A DNA stretch of 64,000 bases from Pseudomonadota bacterium (GCA_023388175.1 JAEWGT010000008.1:186001-250000), one strand, 5' to 3'; counted from the first letter of the stretch, positions 1 through 9,019 are shown. Made by a program: numbers and translations. Notes: a model not told the origin generated them from the letters alone.

Positions 1-809
1 ACGATACTGACCGCGCGCTGATCAAGTCGGACGGCTCCTACACCTATTTCGCTGCCGACATTGCCTATCACCGCAACAAATATCTGCGCGGCTTCAAGCA
101 TATGGTCAATGTGCTCGGCGCCGACCATTCCGGCTATGTGAAGCGCCTGCAGGCGGCGGTGAAGGCCGTTTCGCATGGCGAGGCCGATATCGACGTGCGT
201 ATCTGCCAGCTCGTCCGGCTGCTCAAGAATGGCGAGCCGTTCAAGATGAGCAAGCGCTCGGGCGATCTCGTGACGCTGTCCGATGTGGTCGAGGAAGTCG
301 GGTCCGATGCAACGCGCTTCATGCTGCTGTTCCGGCGCAATGATGCGTCGATGGACTTCGATTTCGCGCTGGTCAAGGAACAGACCCGCGACAATCCGGT
401 ATTCTATGTTCAGTATGCCCATGCCCGCGCCTGCTCGATCTTCCGCACGGCCGGACGTGACATGCCCGATCTCGATTTTTCGGCCGCTGCCTTGGCGGGA
501 GCAGATGTCGAGCGGCTGGGCAGCCCTGCAGACATCGAGCTGATCCGGCTTTTGGGGGCGTGGCCGCGCACCGTCGCTGCGGCGGCCCTTGCCCATGAGC
601 CGCATCGCATCGCCTTTTATGTCCATGAACTGGCGGCGGCCTTCCACGGCTTCTGGGCCAAGGGAAAGGATGATCATGATTTACGATTTGTTAACCTCTC
701 GGACGCGAATTTGACGCTTGCTCGACTCGCGCTGGTCGATGCGGTACGTCAGGTTCTCCGCAATGGTTTGGGGATTCTGGGAGTCAGCGCGCCCGAGGAG
801 CTTTCATAA
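1..809 (+). CDS. argS: Arginyl-tRNA synthetase, C-terminal part (5' end outside window)
   Basis: Charges tRNA-Arg with arginine in the cytoplasm. The open frame runs in from before base 1 (frame starts at base 3) and ends at the TAA at 807-809. It shows the end of the class I catalytic core with the KMSKS-type signature FKMSKRSGD, followed by a helical DALR anticodon-binding domain ending in ...NGLGILGVSAPEELS. The HIGH motif lies upstream of the window. It is followed 75 bases later by a SPOR-domain gene, the usual neighbour in Hyphomicrobiales. Identification is secure; only the missing 5' part is unseen. Confidence 0.95.
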   Translation, partial: DTDRALIKSDGSYTYFAADIAYHRNKYLRGFKHMVNVLGADHSGYVKRLQAAVKAVSHGEADIDVRICQLVRLLKNGEPFKMSKRSGDLVTLSDVVEEVGSDATRFMLLFRRNDASMDFDFALVKEQTRDNPVFYVQYAHARACSIFRTAGRDMPDLDFSAAALAGADVERLGSPADIELIRLLGAWPRTVAAAALAHEPHRIAFYVHELAAAFHGFWAKGKDDHDLRFVNLSDANLTLARLALVDAVRQVLRNGLGILGVSAPEELS

Positions 810-883
810 TTCGGGCGCATTGGTGTGAACACTCGCGGGCCGGTCCTTGACAGGGCTGTTCCATATTAAAGGGGCGCTGCCAG

Positions 884-2962
884 ATGACGTCAGCGAAACC
901 GCAATCAATGGCCGCACAGACTGAAGCACCCGACGACCTTATTGCCGAACTCGCCCGGCTGATGGCCGATGATGCGCGTTCGGATCAGGGAACTCGCGCG
1001 CCTGCGCCTGCCGGCGACAAGCCAGCTCCAGTGCGCATTCCCGGTTTCGAGGAGCCTGCGGCCCCGTCTGCAAGTGCTGCGCCTGTGCGCATTCCCGGCA
1101 ATGCTTCGGATGCCAAGGCAGATTCGCAATCTGATCCTTACCGGTTCGATCTTGCATTCAGCCAGTTTGCTGGCCGTGCATCGAACCCAGCCACGCCGCT
1201 GCCGCCGCGCGTAGAGCCGGTGGTCGCCGCTGAACCTGTTGCCGTGGCTGAGCCGTTTCAAGCAGTCGAGACGCCCAAGCCGATTGCGCCAGTCCCGGAG
1301 ACCGATGCGCTCGATTTTGACGGGCTTGCCGACCTCATTGCCGCAGAGTTGGCAAGTGATCTCACCCCCGCCGAGCCGCTGCCCGTTGCTAAGGGGCCTG
1401 AGCGCGGTGAAGACAATTTTGGCGTGCCACCGGTCTTTGGCCTCGGTGCGCCTGGCGGCGGCGAGGCTCACGAACCAGCAACCGTCGTTTCGGTGCCCGA
1501 GCCGGTTGAGCCCGAGAGTGCGCCTGTTCAAGTCGCGCCCCAACCAGAACCCGAACCCGAACCCGAATTCGTCCCTGAACCGCTGGTCGCAGCGCCTGGG
1601 CCGGGACAGTCTGACGCGCTGGCCGACATCGAGCGGCTGATTGCACCGGTGGTGCAGCGCCGCGAGGACGAGGTGGCTCCTGTCCGTGCGCCCAGTCCGG
1701 CGCTGCGCAGTCTTGCAACGCCCACCCTTCCGGTTGTCGAGCCGATGGTCGAGGCCCCGGTTCATGCGAGGCAGGCTGCAGAGCCCGGTTCGATTGATGA
1801 CGCCATCCTCGCTGCGGCTGCGGCAACGGGCGCGCGTATTGACTGGGTTGACGCCGAACGCGATGCGGATTTTGCGGCACCCGAGGACACCGATGCGGTA
1901 ACGCCAAGGCCGCGCCGCCAGTTTGGGATGTCCCGGGCGGTTGTGGGCCCGCTGGTTGCTGTGGGATTGCTGGCTGTTGCCGGCTTTGGCCTCTATTGGG
2001 TTCTGGGGCAGAGCAGCGCGCCCTCCGGTCCTGCTCCGCTGCTGGTGGCCGACGAAGCTGCCGTCAAGAATGTCCCCGAGCCCGTGGAGAACACGTCTCC
2101 GCAGTCCGTCGTATTCAACGAGATTTCCGGTGGCGGCAACGTCGCGGACGAACAGATCGTACCGCGTGACCAGGCCGACCAGCTTGCTCTGTCCGAAGCG
2201 ACGGGTACGGGCAGCGGCAATGTCATTGGCGGAGATGGCACGGGCATCGACCCCAATCAGGATGGATTGGTCAATCGCAAGGTTCGCACGGTCACCGTGC
2301 GCCCCGATGGCACCATTATCAGCAGCACGGGCAGCATGGCCGGCGCCACAATCCTGCCGGTCGAGCGGCCCAATGTTCCCGATGTTCCAGGGGCCGATTT
2401 CTCCACCCCCGATCTGATCGCCAGCACCATTGCGAATGCGGATGTGCCTGAGACCAGCCTGCCGGCTGTAGAAACGACGCCCGTTCCTGCGGTTGCCGTG
2501 GCCGCTCCCGGCTCCGTTGTTCCGGTGGTCGATGCGTCTGGCGCAACGCTTGCCGGGCGTGAAGTGACCATACCGATGGATCGTCCTGCCGATTTTGCGC
2601 AGATCGCAGCCAGCGCGCTGTCCTCCGCCGCGGTGCCTGCAACGGGCGGTAATGCTGCGCTTGCCGCGCCAAATGCTCAGCCGGCTGCCACAGCGCCCGT
2701 CGTCAGCAACACGACCAGCGGTGCCTCGGCTTATGTGCAACTGGCGTCTCAGCGCAGCGAAGACGCTGCGCGCCAGTCAGCGCAGTCGATGGCGACACGC
2801 TATGGGGTGCTGTTCAGCGGTGCGACCCCTGAAATCCAACGTGTCGACCTGGGCGAGCGCGGCATATACTATCGCGTTCTGGTCCCAGCGGCATCGCGCG
2901 ATGCTGCCGCAAATATCTGCACCAACGTCCGCGCAGCAGGCGGCGACTGCCTGCTGCTTTAG
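884..2962 (+). CDS. SPOR-domain membrane protein with long acidic/proline linker
   Basis: Predicted inner-membrane, peptidoglycan-binding protein of 692 residues. Residues 1-350 are a low-complexity Ala/Pro/Glu-rich cytoplasmic stretch containing two copies of APVRIPG and a run of Pro-Glu pairs. A single transmembrane helix lies at about 352-374 (VVGPLVAVGLLAVAGFGLYW), then a periplasmic linker, and a SPOR fold at about 613-690 ending in GGDCLLL. SPOR domains bind glycan strands stripped of stem peptides at division sites, so a role in division or septal wall remodelling is inferred. The argS-SPOR pairing is conserved in the order; nagZ, which often follows, is not here. The start codon has no strong ribosome-binding site. 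Confidence 0.85.
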   Translation: MTSAKPQSMAAQTEAPDDLIAELARLMADDARSDQGTRAPAPAGDKPAPVRIPGFEEPAAPSASAAPVRIPGNASDAKADSQSDPYRFDLAFSQFAGRASNPATPLPPRVEPVVAAEPVAVAEPFQAVETPKPIAPVPETDALDFDGLADLIAAELASDLTPAEPLPVAKGPERGEDNFGVPPVFGLGAPGGGEAHEPATVVSVPEPVEPESAPVQVAPQPEPEPEPEFVPEPLVAAPGPGQSDALADIERLIAPVVQRREDEVAPVRAPSPALRSLATPTLPVVEPMVEAPVHARQAAEPGSIDDAILAAAAATGARIDWVDAERDADFAAPEDTDAVTPRPRRQFGMSRAVVGPLVAVGLLAVAGFGLYWVLGQSSAPSGPAPLLVADEAAVKNVPEPVENTSPQSVVFNEISGGGNVADEQIVPRDQADQLALSEATGTGSGNVIGGDGTGIDPNQDGLVNRKVRTVTVRPDGTIISSTGSMAGATILPVERPNVPDVPGADFSTPDLIASTIANADVPETSLPAVETTPVPAVAVAAPGSVVPVVDASGATLAGREVTIPMDRPADFAQIAASALSSAAVPATGGNAALAAPNAQPAATAPVVSNTTSGASAYVQLASQRSEDAARQSAQSMATRYGVLFSGATPEIQRVDLGERGIYYRVLVPAASRDAAANICTNVRAAGGDCLLL

Positions 2963-3094
2963 CGGCAGACTTTGCAGTCTCCCCCGGGTGCCGTCGAGAC
3001 GGCGTGTGGCTTGGGAACTCTGGGCTGCTCGCCTTGACGCTGGCCGCTTCAGCGGCCAAGGATGGGCCATGACGTCCATCGGCATTTTCCTTCC

Positions 3095-3883
3095 ATGAGC
3101 AGTGTGCAGACCGACTGGTTCGATACGCCTCCGCCTGTACCGGCGGAGGAAATCCTGCATGTCGATGTGGATGGCTATGAAGGCCCACTCGATCTGCTGC
3201 TGGATCTGGCCCGCCGCCAGAAAGTCGATCTCGCCAGCATTTCCGTGCTGTCGCTGGCCGAGCAATATCTCGCCTTCATCGACCGGATACGCGAGCGCCG
3301 GATCGAGGTCGCGGCCGATTATCTCGTCATGGCCGCCTGGCTCGCCTATCTCAAGAGCCGGCTGATGGTGCCGCAGGCGCCTGGCGATGACGAGCCGAGC
3401 GGCGAGATGCTGGCCGCCATGCTGCAGTTCCGGCTCAAGCGGCTTGAAGCCATGCGTGCTGCCGCAAACCGGCTGATGAACCGCCCGCGCCTTGGATTTC
3501 AGGTCTATGCGCGCGGAGAGCCGGAGCCGCTGGAAATTGCGCGCCGCTCGATCTGGGAGGCCAGTCTCTATGATCTGCTCAAGGCCTATTCGATCCAGCG
3601 CGAGCGCGGCATCAGTGTCGATTATGCGCCGCTGGTGCGGAGCGTGTGGTCATTGCAGGATGCGCGCGACATTCTGGAGCGGCTGATCGGGGAGAGCCAG
3701 GAATGGGTGTCGCTGGATGCCTATCTCGCCGATTATCTGGCGGCACCTGCGGAGCGCGCCACCGTTCGGGCCTCCAGCTTCGCGTCCACGCTCGAACTGG
3801 TTCGGCAGGGCGCAATCGACATGCGACAGACCGAGACATTCGGACCGCTGCTGCTGCGCCGCCGCAGGAGCGACAGGCCGTGA
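3095..3883 (+). CDS. scpA: Segregation and condensation protein A (ScpA)
   Basis: Kleisin subunit that bridges SMC heads in the bacterial condensin complex, acting on the nucleoid during chromosome segregation. The N-terminal signature VDGYEGPLDLLLDLARRQK is clear, followed by the conserved VAADYLVMAAWLAYLKSRLM helix that contacts SMC, and a C-terminal winged-helix part. Length is about 262 residues, normal for alphaproteobacteria. An in-frame ATG at 3062 would add 11 residues; I prefer 3095 because the extra residues do not look like ScpA, but neither has a good ribosome-binding site. The stop overlaps the GTG of scpB (GTGA), so the two are translationally coupled. Confidence 0.92.
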   Translation: MSSVQTDWFDTPPPVPAEEILHVDVDGYEGPLDLLLDLARRQKVDLASISVLSLAEQYLAFIDRIRERRIEVAADYLVMAAWLAYLKSRLMVPQAPGDDEPSGEMLAAMLQFRLKRLEAMRAAANRLMNRPRLGFQVYARGEPEPLEIARRSIWEASLYDLLKAYSIQRERGISVDYAPLVRSVWSLQDARDILERLIGESQEWVSLDAYLADYLAAPAERATVRASSFASTLELVRQGAIDMRQTETFGPLLLRRRRSDRP

Positions 3884-4545
3884 GCGACGTCGCGCCCCAG
3901 GACGATACCGGCGAGGTATTACGCCGCCATCTGCGCATCGTCGAAGCGCTGCTATTTGCATCCGCCGACCCGCTCAAGGCCAGCGACATCGCGCCTTATC
4001 TGGGGGAGGGTGTCAATGTCGGCGGGCTGCTTGAGGCCCTGCAGGCCGATTATGCGGGCAGGGGTGTCAATCTCGTCCGTCGCGGCGATGGCTGGGCTTT
4101 TCGCACGGCCGAAGACCTCGGTTTTCTTTTGCGCCGTGAAGAGCAGGAAACGCGCCCGCTCTCTCGAGCCGCGCTCGAAACCCTCTCCATCATTGCCTAT
4201 CACCAGCCGGCAACGCGCGCCGAAATCGAGGATGTGCGCGGTGTCGCCACCGGCAAGGGCACGCTGGACCTGTTGATGGAAGCCGGGTGGGTGCGCATGC
4301 GCGGCCGCCGCCGCACACCGGGTCGCCCCGTTACCTATGGCACAACCGACGCCTTTCTCGATCATTTCGGGCTCGAACGGCTGTCGGATCTGCCCGGACT
4401 GGACGAACTCAAGGGGGCGGGGCTTCTTTCCGGACGCCTGCCTCCCGACATGCAGATTCCCTTGCCCTTTGAAGGCAATCTGCGGGATGACGAAGACCCG
4501 CTCGATCCATCGGATACGGGCGATCACGACGACGAGGAGACCTGA
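3880..4545 (+). CDS. scpB: Segregation and condensation protein B (ScpB)
   Basis: Paired winged-helix (KITE) subunit of SMC-ScpAB condensin. About 221 residues, with the family core RAALETLSIIAYHQPATRAE followed by VRGV and GRPVTYGTTDAFLDHFGL. The C-terminal tail is acidic (DDEDPLDPSD...DDEET). I chose the GTG at 3880 because it overlaps the scpA stop as GTGA and gives a normal-length N-terminus; longer readings of the frame run through the end of scpA and do not resemble ScpB. The stop overlaps the ATG of the downstream ABC ATPase by one base. Confidence 0.93.
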   Translation: MSDVAPQDDTGEVLRRHLRIVEALLFASADPLKASDIAPYLGEGVNVGGLLEALQADYAGRGVNLVRRGDGWAFRTAEDLGFLLRREEQETRPLSRAALETLSIIAYHQPATRAEIEDVRGVATGKGTLDLLMEAGWVRMRGRRRTPGRPVTYGTTDAFLDHFGLERLSDLPGLDELKGAGLLSGRLPPDMQIPLPFEGNLRDDEDPLDPSDTGDHDDEET

Positions 4546-5657
4546 TGGCCAACACGGCTCAAGCAGCAGGTGACCCACAGAACTGGGGTCTGCGCGGAAC
4601 GGCGGGGGTGTCCTTTGCGGCGTCGCTTGAATTTGACGGCATCTGTGTCGAACTGGGCAATCGGCTTGTGCTGGACAATTTTCACCTGTCCCTGCGGCCC
4701 GGCGAGATCGTCTGCCTGCTGGGTGAATCGGGGTCCGGCAAGTCGACGGCGCTTCGCGTGGCCGCGGGCATCCAGCCGATCAGCGCGGGGGCATTGCGAA
4801 TCAATGGCGAGCTGATGTCAGCGCCGGGCCGCACCGTTCCGCCGGATCGGCGCGGTATTGGCCTCATGTTTCAGGACTACGCACTTTTTCCACACCTGTC
4901 GGTGCTGCAGAATGTGCTTTTCGGACTGAAGCGCCTCGGTCGCGCTGCGGCGCTCGAACAGGCCCGTGCCGCCTTGCGCCGGGTTGGGCTTGCCGGCCGC
5001 GAGAAGGATTTTCCGCATCAATTGTCGGGTGGCCAGCAGCAGCGGCTGGCGCTGGCCCGCTCGGTCGCGCCACGGCCGGGCCTGCTGCTGCTTGATGAAC
5101 CCTTTTCCAGCCTCGATGCGAGGCTGCGCGAGACCGTGCGCGACGAGACGCTTGCCGTCCTGCGGGAAACCAATGCCACCAGCCTCGTCGTCACCCATGA
5201 TCCGGAAGAGGCCATGATCATGGGGGATCGTGTCGCCCTGCTGCGGCAGGGCTGCATCGCCCAGATCGGCACGGCGAGCGAGCTTTACAGGCATCCGGTC
5301 GATCTGGCGGCTGCCCGCTTCCTTTCGCCGCTGGGCGAGGTGGAAACGCATTGCCAGTCCGGCATGGCGTCCACGCCGCTCGGACCTGTGCCTGCACCCG
5401 GTTTTGCAGATGGCGCTCCCGTGACGGTGGCGATCCGGCCGGTGGGCGGCGCGGAAATTCATGCGCAGGGCCAGGGAACGCCGGGCCGTATCGTGGCGCG
5501 CCGGGACGCCATCGGCGTCGATCTGCTCGAGGTCAAGGTCGATGGTCTGGATGCGCCGCTGGCCATCAGGCAGGCCGCCAATAGCGCGCTCAGGCCCGGG
5601 CAGGACATTTTCCTTGTCCTCAATCCGGAACACGTTCTTGTGTTTGGGCGCGATTAA
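4545..5657 (+). CDS. Orphan ABC transporter ATP-binding protein (FbpC/PotA-like, TOBE domain)
   Basis: Cytoplasmic nucleotide-binding subunit of an import-type ABC transporter, 370 residues. Walker A GESGSGKST is at about 60-68, signature LSGGQQQR from about 160, then Walker B LLLLDEP and the H-loop VVTHDPEEAM. The last ~120 residues look like a TOBE regulatory domain, as in ferric iron, spermidine and sulfate importers. The ATG shares one base with the scpB stop, so it looks co-transcribed with scpAB. No permease or binding-protein gene is nearby, so the substrate is unknown and the partner must be encoded elsewhere, or the protein has another role. Confidence 0.85.
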   Translation: MANTAQAAGDPQNWGLRGTAGVSFAASLEFDGICVELGNRLVLDNFHLSLRPGEIVCLLGESGSGKSTALRVAAGIQPISAGALRINGELMSAPGRTVPPDRRGIGLMFQDYALFPHLSVLQNVLFGLKRLGRAAALEQARAALRRVGLAGREKDFPHQLSGGQQQRLALARSVAPRPGLLLLDEPFSSLDARLRETVRDETLAVLRETNATSLVVTHDPEEAMIMGDRVALLRQGCIAQIGTASELYRHPVDLAAARFLSPLGEVETHCQSGMASTPLGPVPAPGFADGAPVTVAIRPVGGAEIHAQGQGTPGRIVARRDAIGVDLLEVKVDGLDAPLAIRQAANSALRPGQDIFLVLNPEHVLVFGRD

Positions 5658-5716
5658 ACCTATTTCTCGGTCTATCTATAGCGCGTCAAGCGCATCCGAG
5701 TTCTAGGGAGACTATC

Positions 5717-5929
5717 ATGCACGCGCCGTCTATTTGGGGCATTCTCGTTGTTGCCGTCGTCGTTATCCTGCTGTTCGGCCGCGGGAAGATTTCCGGCATG
5801 ATGGGTGAAGTCGCCTCCGGCATCAAAGCCTTCCAGAAGGGTATGAAGGACGACGACAAGCCGGCTGAGCGTATCGAGACTGCGGCACCGGTCGATGCCC
5901 GCGAAGTGGACAAGAGCAAGGACGCCTGA
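5717..5929 (+). CDS. tatA: Sec-independent translocase protein TatA
   Basis: Pore-forming subunit of the twin-arginine translocase, which exports folded proteins across the inner membrane. It has 70 residues: a short periplasmic N-terminus, one transmembrane helix (WGILVVAVVVILLFG), the FGRGKI hinge, an amphipathic helix (GEVASGIKAFQKGMK) and an acidic tail. AGGGAG-like bases lie just upstream of the ATG. It starts the tatA-tatB-tatC cluster; the ABC ATPase stops 59 bases upstream. Confidence 0.95.
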   Translation: MHAPSIWGILVVAVVVILLFGRGKISGMMGEVASGIKAFQKGMKDDDKPAERIETAAPVDAREVDKSKDA

Positions 5930-5985
5930 TCGGCGCCTGCTCGTTTTTACCACAGAGGCGGCGCTAGCCGCTTTGGAGACTTTTT

Positions 5986-6753
5986 ATGCTCGGCCTTAGC
6001 TGGACAGAGTTGCTGGTGGTTGGCATCGTCGCGCTGATCGTCATTGGCCCCAAGGATCTGCCCGTTGTGATGGGCAGGATCGGCAAGGTGGTCGGCCAGA
6101 TTCAGCGCATGGGCCGCGATTTCCAGCGTGAGATCAACAAGACCACCGGCCTTGATGAGGTGCGCAACCTGCGCAACTCCATCACCGACCCGCTCAAGAA
6201 GACCGCCGATGAAATCCGCAAGGAATTCAACGCCATCGGCAAGGATGGCAAGCAGACGCCGACGGGTGCGCTGAAACCCACCGATCCCAAGGTCGAAAGC
6301 GTCGCCGACGCCATCAAGGAACAGGCCGGAATGACACCGGCAAAGTCCAGCACCGAGCTGGCCGGCGAATATGGTTTCAAGCCGCAGGCGGCCAAGCCGG
6401 TTGCCGGCGCGAAGACCACGCCCCCATCATTCAGCGACACCAAGACGGCGAAAGCGGCGGCCAAGCCTGCCACTGCCAGGAAAACCGCTGCTGCAAAGTC
6501 TGCCAAGCCCAAGGCGGCACCGGTTGAACAGGCTTCCGAGCCGGTCAAGGCCGCCCGTCCGAAAGCCGCTGCGAAGGCGCCGGCCAAGGCAGCTGCAAAG
6601 TCCGGCAATTCGGCTGCCGCTCCCAAGCCGGCCAGCCCGTCCGTTGCCGATGCCGCTATAGCGGATCCAGTCGCCGCCGAAGCCAAGCCGGCAGCGCCCA
6701 AGAAACCTCGCGCCGCGCGCAAGAAACCTGCCGAAACGGCCGAGAAGAGCTAG
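5986..6753 (+). CDS. tatB: Sec-independent translocase protein TatB with extended Ala/Lys/Pro tail
   Basis: Receptor subunit of the Tat translocase that binds twin-arginine precursors with TatC. The N-terminal 100 residues are typical: helix LSWTELLVVGIVALIVIGPKDLP, hinge, and amphipathic helix with GRIGKVVGQIQRMGRDFQ. At 255 residues it is longer than enteric TatB (about 170). From about residue 140 the tail is an Ala/Lys/Pro low-complexity region (AAKPATARKTAAAKSAKPKA and similar), like histone H1 or AlgP tails. The final KKPAETAEKS is followed 3 bases later by tatC, indicating translational coupling. Confidence 0.93.
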   Translation: MLGLSWTELLVVGIVALIVIGPKDLPVVMGRIGKVVGQIQRMGRDFQREINKTTGLDEVRNLRNSITDPLKKTADEIRKEFNAIGKDGKQTPTGALKPTDPKVESVADAIKEQAGMTPAKSSTELAGEYGFKPQAAKPVAGAKTTPPSFSDTKTAKAAAKPATARKTAAAKSAKPKAAPVEQASEPVKAARPKAAAKAPAKAAAKSGNSAAAPKPASPSVADAAIADPVAAEAKPAAPKKPRAARKKPAETAEKS

Positions 6754-6756
6754 AAC

Positions 6757-7587
6757 ATGGCCGACACCAAGCCGATCGAAGACAAGAGCAAGGTCGAGCC
6801 GCAGGACGAGCTTGCAGGCAGCGAAGCGCCGCTGATGGAGCACCTGATCGAGCTGCGCAAGCGGTTGATCCACAGTGCCATTGCCGTCGTCGGGCTGATG
6901 ATTTTCTGCTTCATTTTCGCGGGGCAGATTTTTGACGTTCTGCTCAATCCCTATCGCTCGATCTATCCCAATCCGGGCGATATGGAACTCATCTATACGG
7001 CGCCGCAGGAATTCTTCTTCACCCAGCTCAATCTCGCGTTTTTTGGCGCCATCTTCCTGGGCTTCCCATACCTCGCCACCCAGGTTTACCGCTTCGTCGC
7101 GCCGGGCCTCTACAAGCATGAGCGCAAGGCGCTGATTCCCTATCTCGTTGCCACGCCGGTCTTCTTCCTGCTCGGCGCGGCCATGGTCTATTTCGTGGTG
7201 CTGCCGCTGGCGCTTGGTTTCTTCACCAATATGCAGACCGAGGAAATCAAGCTGCTGCCGCGCGTGTCGGAATATCTCGGCCTTGCGACCACGCTGATCC
7301 TGGCCTTTGGTGTCTGCTTCCAGTTGCCCGTCGTGCTGACGCTTCTGGCGCAGATTGACCTGGTCAATGTCGAGATGCTCAAGAAGGGCCGCCGCTATGC
7401 CATCGTCGGCATTCTGGCCGTCGCCGCTTTCGTGTCGCCACCCGATCCGATCTCGCAGATCGGTCTTGCCATCCCGATGTATGCTCTCTACGAACTCGCC
7501 ATTATCTCGGTTCGGATGGTGCAGAAGCGCAGGGAAGCCGCTCTTGCGGCGCAGGCAGCGGAACTCTCCGGCTCATCCTCCGAATAA
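6757..7587 (+). CDS. tatC: Sec-independent translocase protein TatC
   Basis: Six-helix inner-membrane core of the Tat translocase that recognises the twin-arginine signal. 276 residues; the family N-terminus MEHLIELRKRLIHS and the YTAPQEFFFTQLNLAFFGA segment are evident, as is the FGVCFQLPVV helix and the AFVSPPDPISQIGLAIPMY region. A cytoplasmic N-terminal extension of about 25 polar residues precedes the family start. It is the last gene of tatABC and is followed by a short hairpin with four T residues. Confidence 0.96.
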   Translation: MADTKPIEDKSKVEPQDELAGSEAPLMEHLIELRKRLIHSAIAVVGLMIFCFIFAGQIFDVLLNPYRSIYPNPGDMELIYTAPQEFFFTQLNLAFFGAIFLGFPYLATQVYRFVAPGLYKHERKALIPYLVATPVFFLLGAAMVYFVVLPLALGFFTNMQTEEIKLLPRVSEYLGLATTLILAFGVCFQLPVVLTLLAQIDLVNVEMLKKGRRYAIVGILAVAAFVSPPDPISQIGLAIPMYALYELAIISVRMVQKRREAALAAQAAELSGSSSE

Positions 7588-7588
7588 T

Positions 7589-7610
7589 CGCGCTCTTCGG
7601 GCGCGGTTTT
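7589..7610 (+). terminator. Possible weak terminator after tatC
   Basis: CGCGC (7589-7593) pairs with GCGCG (7601-7605) around a 7-base loop, followed by G and TTTT. The stem is short and the T run is only four, so termination may be partial. It directly follows the tatC stop. Confidence 0.4.
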
Positions 7611-7690
7611 CGTGCCCGGGCCATGCAGGCGCGCCAGGGGCATTGTTTCAGCCTGCATGATCAAAGAGGCGGGCGCTGCCCGTAGCAACG

Positions 7691-9019
7691 ATGTTCGATA
7701 TCAAGTGGATCAGAGACAATCCTGACGCCTTCGACAATGCCATGTCGCAGCGCAAGAACGTGTCCGTCCGCTCCTCCGATCTCATTGCCATCGACGAGCG
7801 CCGCCGGCAGATCATTTCCCGCCTCAACGAGGCGCAGGAAAAGCGCAACAGCCTGTCCAAGCAGATCGGCCAGGCCAAGGCGCAGAAGGACGAGGCAAAG
7901 GCCGCAGAGCTGATGGCCGAAGTCGCGCGTCTCAAGGAATTCATTCCCGGTGGCGAAGCCGAGGAGCGCGCCGTCGAGAAGGAGCTGCGCGACGCGCTCT
8001 CCGCGATTCCGAACATGGCGTTTGACGATGTGCCGGTCGGGAATGACGAAAGCGACAATGTCGAATATTTCGGGCCCAATGGCTCGCCGGAAACAGCCGC
8101 AAAGGCCCGCCCGCCCAAGCCGAGCTTCAGCTTCGCGCCGAAGGAGCATTTCGACATCGGCGTCGCGGCCAGGGACATGGACTTTGAAACCGCTGCCAAG
8201 CTCTCGGGCAGCCGCTTCGTCGTGCTCAAGGGCCAGATTGCGCGGCTGGAGCGGGCCCTTGGCCAGTTCATGCTCGATCTGCACACGACCGAATTCGGCT
8301 ATACCGAAGTGCAACCACCGGTTCTGGTGCGCGACGACGCGTTGTTCGGCACGGGCCAATTGCCCAAGTTCGAGGAAGACCTGTTCTTCACGCCGCATGG
8401 CGACAGTCGGCTGGCCTTGATCCCCACGGCTGAAGTGCCGATGACCAATTTCGTCCGCGACTCCATCCTCGCCGAAGACGAACTGCCCCTGCGCTTCACG
8501 GCCCTCACATCCTGCTTCCGTTCGGAAGCCGGGTCGGCCGGTCGCGACACGCGCGGCATGTTGCGCCAGCACCAGTTCAACAAGGTCGAGCTGGTGTCCA
8601 TCACCACGCCCGAAGAGGCGGTCAACGAGCATGAGCGCATGCTGACAGCCGCTGAAACCGTGCTGCAGAAGCTGGGTCTGCATTACCGCGTTATGACCCT
8701 GTGTACCGGTGACATGGGCTTTGGCGCGCGCAAGACCTATGACATCGAGGTCTGGCTGCCGGGACAGGACACGTATCGCGAGATCTCGTCCGTCTCCGTC
8801 TGTGGCGATTTCCAGGCCCGCCGCATGGAGGCCCGCTATCGCCCCTCCGGCGAAAAGCAGGCACCGCGGTATGTCCATACGCTCAATGGCTCGGGCACAG
8901 CCGTAGGCCGCTGCCTGATTGCAGTGCTAGAAAACTACCAGCAGGAAGACGGTTCGGTTCTGATCCCCGAGGCCCTCCAGCCCTATATGGGCGGTCTGAC
9001 TTCCATCGGCGCACGCTGA
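7691..9019 (+). CDS. serS: Seryl-tRNA synthetase
   Basis: Class II synthetase that charges tRNA-Ser and tRNA-Sec. The 442-residue protein begins MFDIKWIRDNPDAFDNAM, has an N-terminal coiled-coil arm (about 30-100) that grips the long variable arm of tRNA-Ser, then the catalytic core with LIPTAEVPMTNF, the motif 2 region TSCFRSEAGSAGRDTRGMLR and motif 3 LNGSGTAVGRCLIAVLENYQ. Length and motifs are typical. It is followed after one base by surE, implying an operon. Confidence 0.97.
   Translation: MFDIKWIRDNPDAFDNAMSQRKNVSVRSSDLIAIDERRRQIISRLNEAQEKRNSLSKQIGQAKAQKDEAKAAELMAEVARLKEFIPGGEAEERAVEKELRDALSAIPNMAFDDVPVGNDESDNVEYFGPNGSPETAAKARPPKPSFSFAPKEHFDIGVAARDMDFETAAKLSGSRFVVLKGQIARLERALGQFMLDLHTTEFGYTEVQPPVLVRDDALFGTGQLPKFEEDLFFTPHGDSRLALIPTAEVPMTNFVRDSILAEDELPLRFTALTSCFRSEAGSAGRDTRGMLRQHQFNKVELVSITTPEEAVNEHERMLTAAETVLQKLGLHYRVMTLCTGDMGFGARKTYDIEVWLPGQDTYREISSVSVCGDFQARRMEARYRPSGEKQAPRYVHTLNGSGTAVGRCLIAVLENYQQEDGSVLIPEALQPYMGGLTSIGAR

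Noticed and set aside
840..870. CTTGACA...CCATATTA as a sigma-32 or sigma-70 promoter before the SPOR gene
   Set aside because: Spacing between the two elements is only about 11 bases, too short for either class.
905..2740. 611-codon open frame on the minus strand opposite the SPOR gene
   Set aside because: Composition is Arg/Gly/His-rich antisense to a Pro/Ala/Glu-rich protein in GC-rich DNA, with no recognisable domain; the plus-strand frame has a membrane helix and SPOR fold.
3646..3879. Long N-terminal extension of scpB
   Set aside because: It lies inside scpA in another frame; the GTG overlapping the scpA stop gives a normal ScpB.
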